From Pseudomonas cichorii (lineage in GTDB: Bacteria; Pseudomonadota; Gammaproteobacteria; Pseudomonadales; Pseudomonadaceae), in assembly GCF_018343775.1 (NCBI RefSeq), contig NZ_CP074349.1, forward strand, positions 620,001 to 684,000: 64,000 nucleotides of DNA. The letters run 5' to 3'. The notes under the pieces were generated by a model, which was given only the letters and a program-made list of their open reading frames with translations, ran no database searches and was not told the DNA's origin. Position numbers and translations under genes: made by a program. Each line of letters starts with the position of its first letter. Position 1 is the stretch's first letter. This document shows positions 18,937 to 27,854 of the stretch, piece by piece.

Positions 18937-19075
18937 GGTTGCACGTCGGGGAGTGTGTGGTTCGCCGTTTCTGTTTGTTCGGGTTGCGCCATGTTTTTCC
19001 ATGGTTGCACCTTTTGCGTTGCGGACGGTTGCACGGCCCTTTTCCAAGGATCGGTCAGTACTGAGACGGCTGCAC
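18937..19075 (+). repeat. Array of GGTTGCAC-type repeats upstream of a sigma-54 promoter
   Basis: Five same-orientation copies of GGYTGCRC: GGTTGCAC at 18937, GGTTGCGC at 18982, GGTTGCAC at 19003, GGTTGCAC at 19027 and GGCTGCAC at 19068. Spacings are 45, 21, 24 and 41 bp, close to multiples of two helical turns. They lie about 30-180 bp upstream of the sigma-54 promoter at 19106, where enhancer-binding proteins usually bind. The 563-bp gap between pncB and the ABC operon otherwise shows no gene. Confidence 0.6.
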
Positions 19076-19105
19076 AGACATTCCGGCTCGCCGAATGAAA
19101 AGTGA

Positions 19106-19121
19106 TGGCACGCCCCTTGCT
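19106..19121 (+). promoter_or_regulatory. Sigma-54 (RpoN) promoter of the ABC importer operon
   Basis: TGGCAC-GCCCC-TTGCT matches the consensus TGGCAC-N5-TTGCW exactly, with GG at -24 and GC at -12. It lies 55 bp before the start codon of the binding-protein gene. Sigma-54 promoters need an enhancer-binding ATPase, and the repeat array just upstream is a candidate binding region. Confidence 0.85.
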
Positions 19122-19176
19122 CTAAGCAACGCTTGTAGTTGCAGTGCTAATTAAAAAAACCTCAGGAGCACCACTC

Positions 19177-20313
19177 ATGTCGCATACGTTTTACAGGAAA
19201 GGCTTTCTGGCAATCGCAGTGGCAACTGCATTGGGCGTGTCTTCGTTTGCTCAAGCTGACGTGAAGATTGGCGTTGCAGGCCCGATGACCGGTGCCAACG
19301 CATCGTTTGGCGAGCAGTATATGAAGGGCGCTCAGGCGGCTGCGGATGCGATCAACGCAGCAGGTGGCGTCAACGGGGAGAAGATTGTTCTGGTCCGTGG
19401 CGATGATGCCTGCGAGCCGAAGCAGGCCGTGGCTGTCGCCAACCGTCTGGTCGATCAGGACAAGGTTGTGGGAGTTGTGGGGCACTTCTGTTCCTCATCC
19501 ACCATTCCGGCTTCTGAGGTCTACAGCGATGCAGGCGTGATTGCCATTACTCCGGGTTCCACCAACCCGGCTGTTACCGAGCGTGGCCTGAAAGAAATGT
19601 TCCGCATGTGCGGGCGTGACGATCAGCAAGGCGTGGTTGCCGGCGATTACATCGTCGATGTGCTCAAAGGCAAGAAAATCGCGGTTATCCACGACAAGGA
19701 CACCTACGGTCAGGGGCTCGCCGATGCGACCCGTGCCCAGTTGGCCAAGCGTGGCGTGAAAGAGGTCCTGTACGAAGGCCTGACCCGTGGCGAGAAAGAT
19801 TTCAGTGCTCTGGTTACCAAGATCCGTTCGGTGGGCGCCGATGTCGTCTACTTCGGTGGTCTGCACCCGGAGGCTGGCCCGCTGGTTCGTCAACTGCGCG
19901 AGCAAGGCCTCAAGGACGTCAAGTTCATGTCCGATGATGGCGTCGTGACTGATGAGCTGGTGAGGACCGCAGGCGGCCCACAGTACGTGGATGGCGTGTA
20001 CATGACCTTCGGGGCTGACCCGCGCCTGCTGCCGGAGAGCAAGGCAGTGGTCGATGAGTTCCGCAAGTCCGGTTACGAGCCTGAAGGCTACACCCTGTAT
20101 GCCTACGCTTCCGTACAGGTGCTGGCTGCCGGCTTCAACGGTGCCAAGTCCAACAAGGGCGATGCTGCGGCCGTATGGCTGAAAGCCAACCCGGTCAAGA
20201 CGGTCATGGGCGAGAAGAGCTGGGATGCCAAGGGCGACCTGAAAGTCTCCGACTATGTGGTGTATCAGTGGGACGCGACCGGTAAATACAAGCAGCTTGA
20301 ACAACAGAAGTGA
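19177..20313 (+). CDS. Branched-chain amino acid-type ABC transporter, periplasmic binding protein
   Basis: Leu/Ile/Val-binding-protein family (type I periplasmic fold) that captures the substrate for the importer encoded downstream. The 378-residue precursor has a signal peptide (about 1-26, cut after 'SFAQA') and the typical 'IGVAGPMTGANASFGEQYMKGAQAAADAINAAGGVNG' start of the mature part. The pair 'SDDGVVTDEL' and 'VYFGGLHPEAGPL' is also family-like. The ATG at 19177 has AGGAGC 7 bases before it. The true substrate could be a branched-chain or another amino acid; sequence alone does not decide. Confidence 0.92.
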   Translation: MSHTFYRKGFLAIAVATALGVSSFAQADVKIGVAGPMTGANASFGEQYMKGAQAAADAINAAGGVNGEKIVLVRGDDACEPKQAVAVANRLVDQDKVVGVVGHFCSSSTIPASEVYSDAGVIAITPGSTNPAVTERGLKEMFRMCGRDDQQGVVAGDYIVDVLKGKKIAVIHDKDTYGQGLADATRAQLAKRGVKEVLYEGLTRGEKDFSALVTKIRSVGADVVYFGGLHPEAGPLVRQLREQGLKDVKFMSDDGVVTDELVRTAGGPQYVDGVYMTFGADPRLLPESKAVVDEFRKSGYEPEGYTLYAYASVQVLAAGFNGAKSNKGDAAAVWLKANPVKTVMGEKSWDAKGDLKVSDYVVYQWDATGKYKQLEQQK

Positions 20314-20331
20314 GATAGATACAGCGCCTGA

Positions 20332-20441
20332 CCTGCCTCTTCGGGCGGGGCAGGCATGGTAACGGGCTCGCGCCTCGGCGGGCCTGGACTCTTCTGTTGC
20401 CGCAGGACCTGCTCGTTTTGCCCTCAGGGCAGGGCGAGCAG
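20332..20441 (+). promoter_or_regulatory. Two intercistronic hairpins between binding protein and permease
   Basis: CCTGCCTC (20332-20339) pairs with GGGGCAGG (20347-20354), and CTGCTCG (20409-20415) with CGAGCAG (20435-20441), the latter enclosing a TGCCC/GGGCA stem. Such stems between the first and later genes of ABC-importer operons commonly protect the upstream mRNA, giving excess binding protein. There is no U-tract, so full termination is unlikely. Confidence 0.5.
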
Positions 20442-20477
20442 TGCCTTGAGCGGCCTTCAAGTGTGTGAGCGTGCGTG

Positions 20478-21392
20478 ATGGACGGTATTTTCCTGCAGCA
20501 AATGGTCAACGGGCTGACCCTCGGGTCTGTCTACGGCCTCATTGCCATCGGCTACACGATGGTCTACGGCATTATCGGCATGATCAACTTCGCCCATGGC
20601 GACGTTTACATGATCTCCGCCTACCTGGCCGCAATCGGCCTGGCGGTTCTGTCTTTCTTCGGTCTGGAGTCGTTTCCATTCCTGATTCTCGGGACGCTGA
20701 TCTTCACCGTCGTGGTGACAGGTGTCTACGGCTTCGTCATTGAGCGGGTGGCTTACAAGCCGCTGCGCAACTCGACCCGGCTGGCACCGCTGATCAGCGC
20801 CATCGGTATTTCCCTGATCCTGCAGAACTACGCGCAGATCAGTCAGGGCGCCCGGCAGCAGGGTGTGCCCACGCTTCTTGAAGGCGCGTGGCGCTTCGAG
20901 GTCGGAACCGGCTTCGTGCAGATCACCTACACCAAGATCTTCATTCTGATCGCCGCTTTCGCCGGCATGGCGCTGCTGACCTACATCATCAAGTACACCA
21001 AGCTGGGCCGCATGTGCCGCGCCACGCAACAGGATCGCAAGATGGCGTCGATCCTGGGGATCAATACGGATCGGGTCATTTCCTACGTGTTCATCATCGG
21101 TGCTGCCATGGCCGCGCTGGCGGGTGTGCTGATCACCATGAACTACGGCACATTCGATTTCTATGCCGGCTTCGTCATCGGCATCAAGGCGTTCACTGCC
21201 GCAGTGCTGGGTGGTATCGGCTCGCTGCCGGGCGCGATGCTGGGAGGCTTGATCCTGGGGGTGGCCGAGTCGCAGTTCTCCGGCCTGATCAACTCCGATT
21301 ACAAAGACGTGTTCAGTTTCGGCCTGTTGGTACTGATCCTGATTTTCCGTCCTCAAGGCCTGTTGGGTCGCCCACTCGTGGCGAAGGTATAA
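20478..21392 (+). CDS. livH: Branched-chain amino acid-type ABC transporter permease (LivH/BraD type)
   Basis: Inner-membrane permease subunit. The 304-residue protein has about eight membrane helices and the LivH family N-terminus 'QMVNGLTLGSVYGLIAIGYTMVYGIIGMINFAHGD'. The cytoplasmic coupling loop 'GRMCRATQQDRKMASILGIN' contacts the ATPases. The ATG at 20478 fits the family start; the GTG at 20475 is less likely. It pairs with the second permease gene 2 bp downstream. Confidence 0.94.
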   Translation: MDGIFLQQMVNGLTLGSVYGLIAIGYTMVYGIIGMINFAHGDVYMISAYLAAIGLAVLSFFGLESFPFLILGTLIFTVVVTGVYGFVIERVAYKPLRNSTRLAPLISAIGISLILQNYAQISQGARQQGVPTLLEGAWRFEVGTGFVQITYTKIFILIAAFAGMALLTYIIKYTKLGRMCRATQQDRKMASILGINTDRVISYVFIIGAAMAALAGVLITMNYGTFDFYAGFVIGIKAFTAAVLGGIGSLPGAMLGGLILGVAESQFSGLINSDYKDVFSFGLLVLILIFRPQGLLGRPLVAKV

Positions 21393-21394
21393 GT

Positions 21395-22696
21395 ATGTCT
21401 GCTTCTGTCGCTAAACCTATCGATATCAAGAAAAGCCTGATCGACGCTGTGATTGCCGGGCTGCTGGCGCTGATCGTCTTCGGCCCGATCGTGGGCATCG
21501 TGCTCGACGGCTACAGCTTCAACCTGCAACCGACCCGTGTTGCCCTGCTGGTGGCGGTGGTCATGGCGGGTCGTTTCCTCATGAGCCTGTTCCTGCAGAC
21601 GCCCAAGGGCATTCGCATCAGCCAGAGTTTCGAGAGCTCCGGTTCGGGCGTGCATGTGCTCAAGCCCGATCACAAGTCGAGCCTCTACTGGATCATCCCG
21701 CTGCTGATCGTGATCGCCATCGTGTTTCCGATCTTTGCCAACAAGTACCTGCTGACTGTGGTCATCCTCGGGCTGATCTACGTTCTGCTCGGGCTGGGGT
21801 TGAACATCGTGGTCGGTCTGGCCGGGCTGCTGGACCTGGGCTACGTGGCGTTTTATGCCATTGGTGCCTATGGCCTGGCTCTGGGTTACCAGTATCTGGG
21901 CCTGGGTTTCTGGTCGGCGTTGCCTCTGGCGGCGATTGCCGCTGCATTGGCCGGGTGCATTCTGGGGTTTCCGGTGTTGCGCATGCACGGCGACTATCTG
22001 GCCATCGTGACCCTGGGTTTCGGTGAGATCATCCGTCTGGTGCTCAACAACTGGCTGTCCTTTACCGGCGGCCCGAATGGCGTCCCCGTGCCAGCGCCCA
22101 CCTTTTTTGGCCTGGAGTTCGGACGTCGTGCCAAAGAGGGCGGTATTCCGATTCACGAATATTTCGGCTTCGATTACAACCCGGACCTGAAATTCCTGTT
22201 CATCTATACCGTGCTGTTCATCGTGGTGCTGGCCGTGCTGTTCATCAAGCATCGCCTGACTCGCATGCCCATCGGCCGTGCCTGGGAAGCGCTACGCGAA
22301 GACGAGATTGCCTGTCGTTCGATGGGGCTCAATCATGTGCTCGTCAAGCTGTCGGCGTTCACCATCGGGGCTTCGACGGCCGGTCTGGCCGGTGTGTTTT
22401 TCGCCAGCTATCAGGGCTTCGTCAACCCGACTTCCTTCACCTTCTTCGAGTCGGCACTGATCCTGGCGATTGTGGTGCTGGGTGGCATGGGCTCGACGGT
22501 GGGGGTAGTGATTGCGGCTTTCGTGCTGACGGTCGCGCCCGAACTGCTGCGCAGTTTCTCCGAGTACCGGGTACTGCTGTTCGGAATCCTGATGGTATTG
22601 ATGATGATCTGGCGGCCTCGGGGCCTGATCCGCATCAGCCGTACTGGTGTGATGCCGCGCAAGGGCATGCTGACCAAAGAAGGAGCGGCGTCATGA
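21395..22696 (+). CDS. livM: Branched-chain amino acid-type ABC transporter permease (LivM/BraE type)
   Basis: Second permease subunit, 433 residues. An N-terminal extension of about 100 residues with two or three hydrophobic segments (as in LivM/BraE) precedes the core, whose 'GLGLNIVVGLAGLLDLGYVAFYAIGAY' and 'GRAWEALREDEIACRSMGLN' segments are diagnostic. The ATG at 21395 is 2 bp after the livH stop with a GAAGG-type RBS within livH. The frame stays open far upstream inside livH, but that part is only overlap with livH. The stop overlaps livG by 4 bp. Confidence 0.94.
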   Translation: MSASVAKPIDIKKSLIDAVIAGLLALIVFGPIVGIVLDGYSFNLQPTRVALLVAVVMAGRFLMSLFLQTPKGIRISQSFESSGSGVHVLKPDHKSSLYWIIPLLIVIAIVFPIFANKYLLTVVILGLIYVLLGLGLNIVVGLAGLLDLGYVAFYAIGAYGLALGYQYLGLGFWSALPLAAIAAALAGCILGFPVLRMHGDYLAIVTLGFGEIIRLVLNNWLSFTGGPNGVPVPAPTFFGLEFGRRAKEGGIPIHEYFGFDYNPDLKFLFIYTVLFIVVLAVLFIKHRLTRMPIGRAWEALREDEIACRSMGLNHVLVKLSAFTIGASTAGLAGVFFASYQGFVNPTSFTFFESALILAIVVLGGMGSTVGVVIAAFVLTVAPELLRSFSEYRVLLFGILMVLMMIWRPRGLIRISRTGVMPRKGMLTKEGAAS

Positions 22697-23568
22697 GCAA
22701 TGAAGTCATTCTCTCGGTCGAGCATCTGATGATGCATTTTGGCGGCATCAAGGCGTTGAGCGATGTCAGCCTGCAAGTTCGTCGCAACTCGATCTTTGCC
22801 CTGATCGGCCCAAACGGCGCGGGCAAGACCACGGTCTTCAACTGCCTGACCGGTTTCTACAAAGCCACGGGCGGACGTATCGAGCTGCATACCCGTGGCA
22901 AGACCACCAATGTGATCAAGCTGCTGGGCGAGTCGTTTGCTGCGACAGACTTCGTCTCACCCAAGAGCTTCTTCAGCCGCCTGTACTACAAGATGTTCGG
23001 CGGTACCCATTTGGTCAACCGGGCCGGGCTGGCGCGCACGTTCCAGAACATTCGACTGTTCAAGGAAATGTCGGTAGTGGAAAACCTGTTGGTGGCCCAG
23101 CACATGTGGGTCAATCGCAGCCTGCTCAGCGGCATTCTCAATACCAAGGGTTATCGCAAGGCTGAGGAGGATGCACTCAATACGGCGTTCTACTGGCTGG
23201 AAGTGGTGGATCTGGTGGGCTGCGCCAACCGCCTCGCCGGTGAGTTGTCCTACGGTCAGCAGCGCCGCCTGGAAATTGCCCGGGCCATGTGCACACGGCC
23301 CCAGGTGATCTGCCTCGACGAGCCTGCCGCCGGCCTCAACCCTCAGGAAACCGAAGCCCTGAGCGGCATGATCCGCCTGCTGAGGGACGAACATGACATG
23401 ACCATCGTGCTGATCGAGCACGACATGGGTATGGTCATGAATATTTCCGACGATATTGTGGTGCTGGACCACGGCAACGTGATTGCCGCTGGCAGACCGG
23501 AGCAGATCCGCAACGATCCTAAAGTGATCGCCGCTTATCTGGGCGCTGATGAAGAGGAATTGGTATGA
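22693..23568 (+). CDS. livG: Branched-chain amino acid-type ABC transporter ATPase (LivG/BraF type)
   Basis: ATPase subunit with Walker A 'GPNGAGKTT' (Lys45), signature 'LSYGQQRRLEIARAM' and Walker B 'VICLDEPAAGLNP'. It is 291 residues, about 35 longer than LivG or BraF. The extra residues lie after Walker A, roughly 68-104 ('TRGKTTNVIKLLGESF ... SRLYYKMFGG'), before the Q-loop segment 'LARTFQNIRLFKEM'. It overlaps livM and livF by 4 bp each. Confidence 0.94.
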   Translation: MSNEVILSVEHLMMHFGGIKALSDVSLQVRRNSIFALIGPNGAGKTTVFNCLTGFYKATGGRIELHTRGKTTNVIKLLGESFAATDFVSPKSFFSRLYYKMFGGTHLVNRAGLARTFQNIRLFKEMSVVENLLVAQHMWVNRSLLSGILNTKGYRKAEEDALNTAFYWLEVVDLVGCANRLAGELSYGQQRRLEIARAMCTRPQVICLDEPAAGLNPQETEALSGMIRLLRDEHDMTIVLIEHDMGMVMNISDDIVVLDHGNVIAAGRPEQIRNDPKVIAAYLGADEEELV

Positions 23569-24281
23569 GCAAGCCGATCCTCGAAATGAAAGAGATCGAT
23601 GTGTATTACGGGCCGATCCAGGCTCTCAAGAAGGTTTCGCTGCATATCGATGAAGGCGAAACCGTGAGCCTGATCGGCTCCAACGGCGCGGGCAAGTCCA
23701 CGCTGCTGATGTCGATCTTCGGCCAGCCGCGTGCTGCCAGCGGGCAGATCCTCTATCAGGGCATCGATATCACGCAGAAGTCGTCGCACTACATCGCTTC
23801 CAACGGCATTGCGCAGTCGCCGGAAGGGCGCAGGGTATTCCCTGACATGTCGGTCGAGGAAAACCTGTTGATGGGCACCATACCGATTGGCGACAAGCAT
23901 TCGGCCGAAGACATGCAGCGCATGTTCGATCTGTTCCCCAGGCTCAAGGAGCGCCGTAACCAGCGCGCCATGACCATGTCCGGTGGCGAGCAGCAGATGC
24001 TGGCCATCGCCCGAGCCCTGATGAGCCGCCCGAAACTGTTGCTGCTCGACGAGCCGAGCCTCGGCCTGGCGCCGATCATCGTCAAACAGATCTTCTCGAC
24101 CCTGCGCGAACTGGCGGCCACCGGTATGACGATCTTCCTGGTCGAGCAGAATGCCAACCACGCACTCAAGCTGTCCGACCGTGCGTATGTGATGGTCAAC
24201 GGTGAAATCCGCCTGTCAGGCACCGGGCAGGAATTGCTGGTCAATGAAGAGGTCAGGAGCGCTTATCTGGGCGGGCACTGA
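23565..24281 (+). CDS. livF: Branched-chain amino acid-type ABC transporter ATPase (LivF/BraG type)
   Basis: Second ATPase subunit, 238 residues. It has Walker A 'GSNGAGKST' (Lys44), 'QSPEGRRVFPDMSVEENLLMG' typical of LivF, signature 'MSGGEQQMLAIARAL' and Walker B 'LLLLDEPSLGLAP'. It is the last gene of the five-gene operon, before a strong terminator. It forms a heterodimer with the LivG-type ATPase on the permease pair. Confidence 0.95.
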   Translation: MSKPILEMKEIDVYYGPIQALKKVSLHIDEGETVSLIGSNGAGKSTLLMSIFGQPRAASGQILYQGIDITQKSSHYIASNGIAQSPEGRRVFPDMSVEENLLMGTIPIGDKHSAEDMQRMFDLFPRLKERRNQRAMTMSGGEQQMLAIARALMSRPKLLLLDEPSLGLAPIIVKQIFSTLRELAATGMTIFLVEQNANHALKLSDRAYVMVNGEIRLSGTGQELLVNEEVRSAYLGGH

Positions 24282-24312
24282 TTCAGTCAAAAAAACAGCA
24301 GCGTTTATCCAT

Positions 24313-24349
24313 GCGCCCCGGGTGTCTTTTACTCGGGGCGCTGTTTTTT
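24313..24349 (+). terminator. Intrinsic terminator of the ABC importer operon
   Basis: GCGCCCCG (24313-24320) pairs with CGGGGCGC (24334-24341), followed by TG and a T6 run (24344-24349). It begins 32 bp after the livF stop. Confidence 0.9.
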
Positions 24350-24354
24350 CAAAT

Positions 24355-25789
<1,435 letters not shown>

Positions 25790-25792
25790 TTC

Positions 25793-26923
25793 CTACAGGT
25801 GTTCGGCCAGGCCGATGTAGCAGGTGGCCAGGTGATAGGGCGTCGTTGATGGCATATCGCTGCGACTGACCTGGCCATTGGTATCCAGGCATTCATGCCA
25901 GCCACCGGCATGCAGGAATCGCTGTTGCAGCGCTGTGAGTTGTTGATCCAGGCGGCTCAGGCCGTCAGGACGCAACGCCAGCGCCCGCAGATATTCGGCC
26001 TGTGCCCAGATTCTCTGGGTGCCATCACGTACAACACCGTCACATGTCAGCATCGCGGTCACCGCACCGGTTTGCTGATCGACGCCCTGAGTCTCTGCAA
26101 GCGCGAACGCCCGGTTCAACGAGGCATACAACGGAGTGCTGCGCAGTTCGGCAGAGGTGTGCAGCAAGAAAAACCACTCGAACTGGTGTCCCGGTTCATA
26201 CCAGTTATCCACAGCCCCCAGCGGTTTCTCCAGCATCACACCCGTCGCCGGGTCGATGAAGCGGCGCTGCATGTGAGTGACCAGCCCATTCAGGGCCGAT
26301 TGGGTCTTGGGATCCGGACGTACCGACAGCGTTGCCAGAAACGCCTCAGCCAGATGCATCAACGGGTTCTGCAAAGGCCCGCTGCCCAGCGTGGACCAGT
26401 CTTCATCCAGGCTCGCTTCGTAAAGACCGGCCCCATCGTCGAAACGCTCTGCGACAACGTTCAGCGCGGCATTGAGTGCCGACTCGGCCAGAGGCTCTTT
26501 TACCCTGGCCCAGTAATGGGCGAAGGCAAAGATGATGAAAGCATGGGTGTAGAGATCCTTGCGGCGGTCCAGCGGTTGGCCTTGTGGATCGATGCTGTAA
26601 AACCAGCCGCCGTGTTCCGCATCATGAAAGTGTTGCTGCATGGAGCGAAACAGCGCACCCGCGCGAGTCGCGGCGTCCGGAAAGTCCGGGTGACCGATCA
26701 GGCTGGAAAACAGGAACAACTGCCGGGCGCAGGCCATGGCTCTGTAGCGTTGTGGCGGCAGAGGATGGTGCTGCGCATCGAGCGCTTCATAAGGCAACGC
26801 CAGTTGCGCGTTCCAGCCAGGACCTTGCCAGAGCGGCACGACGACTTTGAAGAAGTGTTCCTGAAGGCGGGTGAGGCTGGAGGTCAATTCAGACCTTGAG
26901 GCAGAACTGGAAGCATGGGGCAT
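25793..26923 (-). CDS. AGE family epimerase/isomerase
   Basis: A 376-residue protein of the N-acylglucosamine 2-epimerase superfamily, an (alpha/alpha)6 barrel acting on sugars such as mannose, cellobiose or N-acetylglucosamine. Family features are 'RKDLYTHAFIIFAFAHYW' near residues 120-140, 'GGWFYSID' and 'WYEPGHQFEWFFLL' containing a likely catalytic His. The exact sugar is not deducible. It converges on the SDR gene (3 bp between stops). It is separated from davA by 112 bp that contain a half REP element. Confidence 0.85.
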   Translation of the reverse strand: MPHASSSASRSELTSSLTRLQEHFFKVVVPLWQGPGWNAQLALPYEALDAQHHPLPPQRYRAMACARQLFLFSSLIGHPDFPDAATRAGALFRSMQQHFHDAEHGGWFYSIDPQGQPLDRRKDLYTHAFIIFAFAHYWARVKEPLAESALNAALNVVAERFDDGAGLYEASLDEDWSTLGSGPLQNPLMHLAEAFLATLSVRPDPKTQSALNGLVTHMQRRFIDPATGVMLEKPLGAVDNWYEPGHQFEWFFLLHTSAELRSTPLYASLNRAFALAETQGVDQQTGAVTAMLTCDGVVRDGTQRIWAQAEYLRALALRPDGLSRLDQQLTALQQRFLHAGGWHECLDTNGQVSRSDMPSTTPYHLATCYIGLAEHL

Positions 26924-26997
26924 CGGCTGGCGTCACGGCAGTGTCGAGATGCGCGACATGTTAGCAGGAGGCGCTCGGGATTTGCGCTCAGGCCGCC

Positions 26998-27017
26998 GCA
27001 GGAGCGAATTTATTCGC
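26998..27017. repeat. Half REP element
   Basis: GCAGGAGCGAATTTATTCGC resembles one arm of the palindrome at 6161-6196; the second arm is missing. It sits between the davA stop and the epimerase start. Confidence 0.65.
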
Positions 27018-27035
27018 GAACAATCCCTTCAAAAC

Positions 27036-27836
27036 TCAGGTCTTGGTCAGATCGCTGTACAACCCCGGCCGTCGATCATGGAAATAGGGCGTGATCGCCC
27101 GTGTGCCTTCCAGCAATGGTTTGTCCAGCTCACTGACCATCAGCGTTTCATCCCGCGCCGCCAGGGCCGGGCGGCTGCCGTCCGGTGCGCAAATACTGCT
27201 TTGTCCGCAGTAATGAATCTCGCCCTCGCGGCCACAGTAATTGGCATACACCACATAACACTGGTTCTCGAACGCCCGCGCTCGCACGGTAATGTCACAG
27301 ATGAAATCGTAAGGCTCCATGTTTGCCGTCGGCACCACAATCAGTTCGGCACCGGCGAGCGCCAGGCGACGGGTGTTTTCGGGGAACTCCACGTCGTAGC
27401 AGATCAGCAGGCCGAGACGCCAGCCATCAAGCGCCACCACTGGAAAGTCATCGCTGCCCGCCGTGAACATCGACTTGTCCAGCTCACCGTACAGATGGGT
27501 TTTGCGATAGTTGGCCAGGCTCTGTCCGTGGCTGTCGATCAGTTGCGCCGCGTTGTAGATATGCCCGTCACTGCCGAGTTCGGGATAGCCATACACAATC
27601 GCGATACCGTGGTTCCGGGCAATGGTTGCGACACGAGAAGCTGCGAGCCCATCGGCCGGTTGCGCCAGTTTGCGAGCCGCTTCTGCTCCGATGTTGTAAC
27701 CGGTCAGGAACATCTCCGGGCAGGCCAGCAGACTGGCTTTTTGCTCTGCCGCCGTCCGAGCCTGTTGCTCCAGCCGCAACAGGTTGGCGTCGATATCCAG
27801 TGGCATTGGCGGGCATTGATACAGTGCGATACGCAT
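27036..27836 (-). CDS. davA: 5-aminovaleramide amidase (delta-aminovaleramidase)
   Basis: Nitrilase-superfamily carbon-nitrogen hydrolase that converts 5-aminovaleramide to 5-aminovalerate and ammonia, the second step of the lysine AMV pathway. The 266-residue protein has the Glu-Lys-Cys triad in 'CPEMFLTGYN' (Glu), 'YRKTHLYGE' (Lys) and 'LLICYDVEFPE' (Cys). It lies 18 bp downstream of davB, with an AGGAGG RBS, which makes the specific function likely rather than just amidase-like. Confidence 0.9.
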   Translation of the reverse strand: MRIALYQCPPMPLDIDANLLRLEQQARTAAEQKASLLACPEMFLTGYNIGAEAARKLAQPADGLAASRVATIARNHGIAIVYGYPELGSDGHIYNAAQLIDSHGQSLANYRKTHLYGELDKSMFTAGSDDFPVVALDGWRLGLLICYDVEFPENTRRLALAGAELIVVPTANMEPYDFICDITVRARAFENQCYVVYANYCGREGEIHYCGQSSICAPDGSRPALAARDETLMVSELDKPLLEGTRAITPYFHDRRPGLYSDLTKT

Positions 27837-27854
27837 GGCTGTTTTCCTCCTGAA

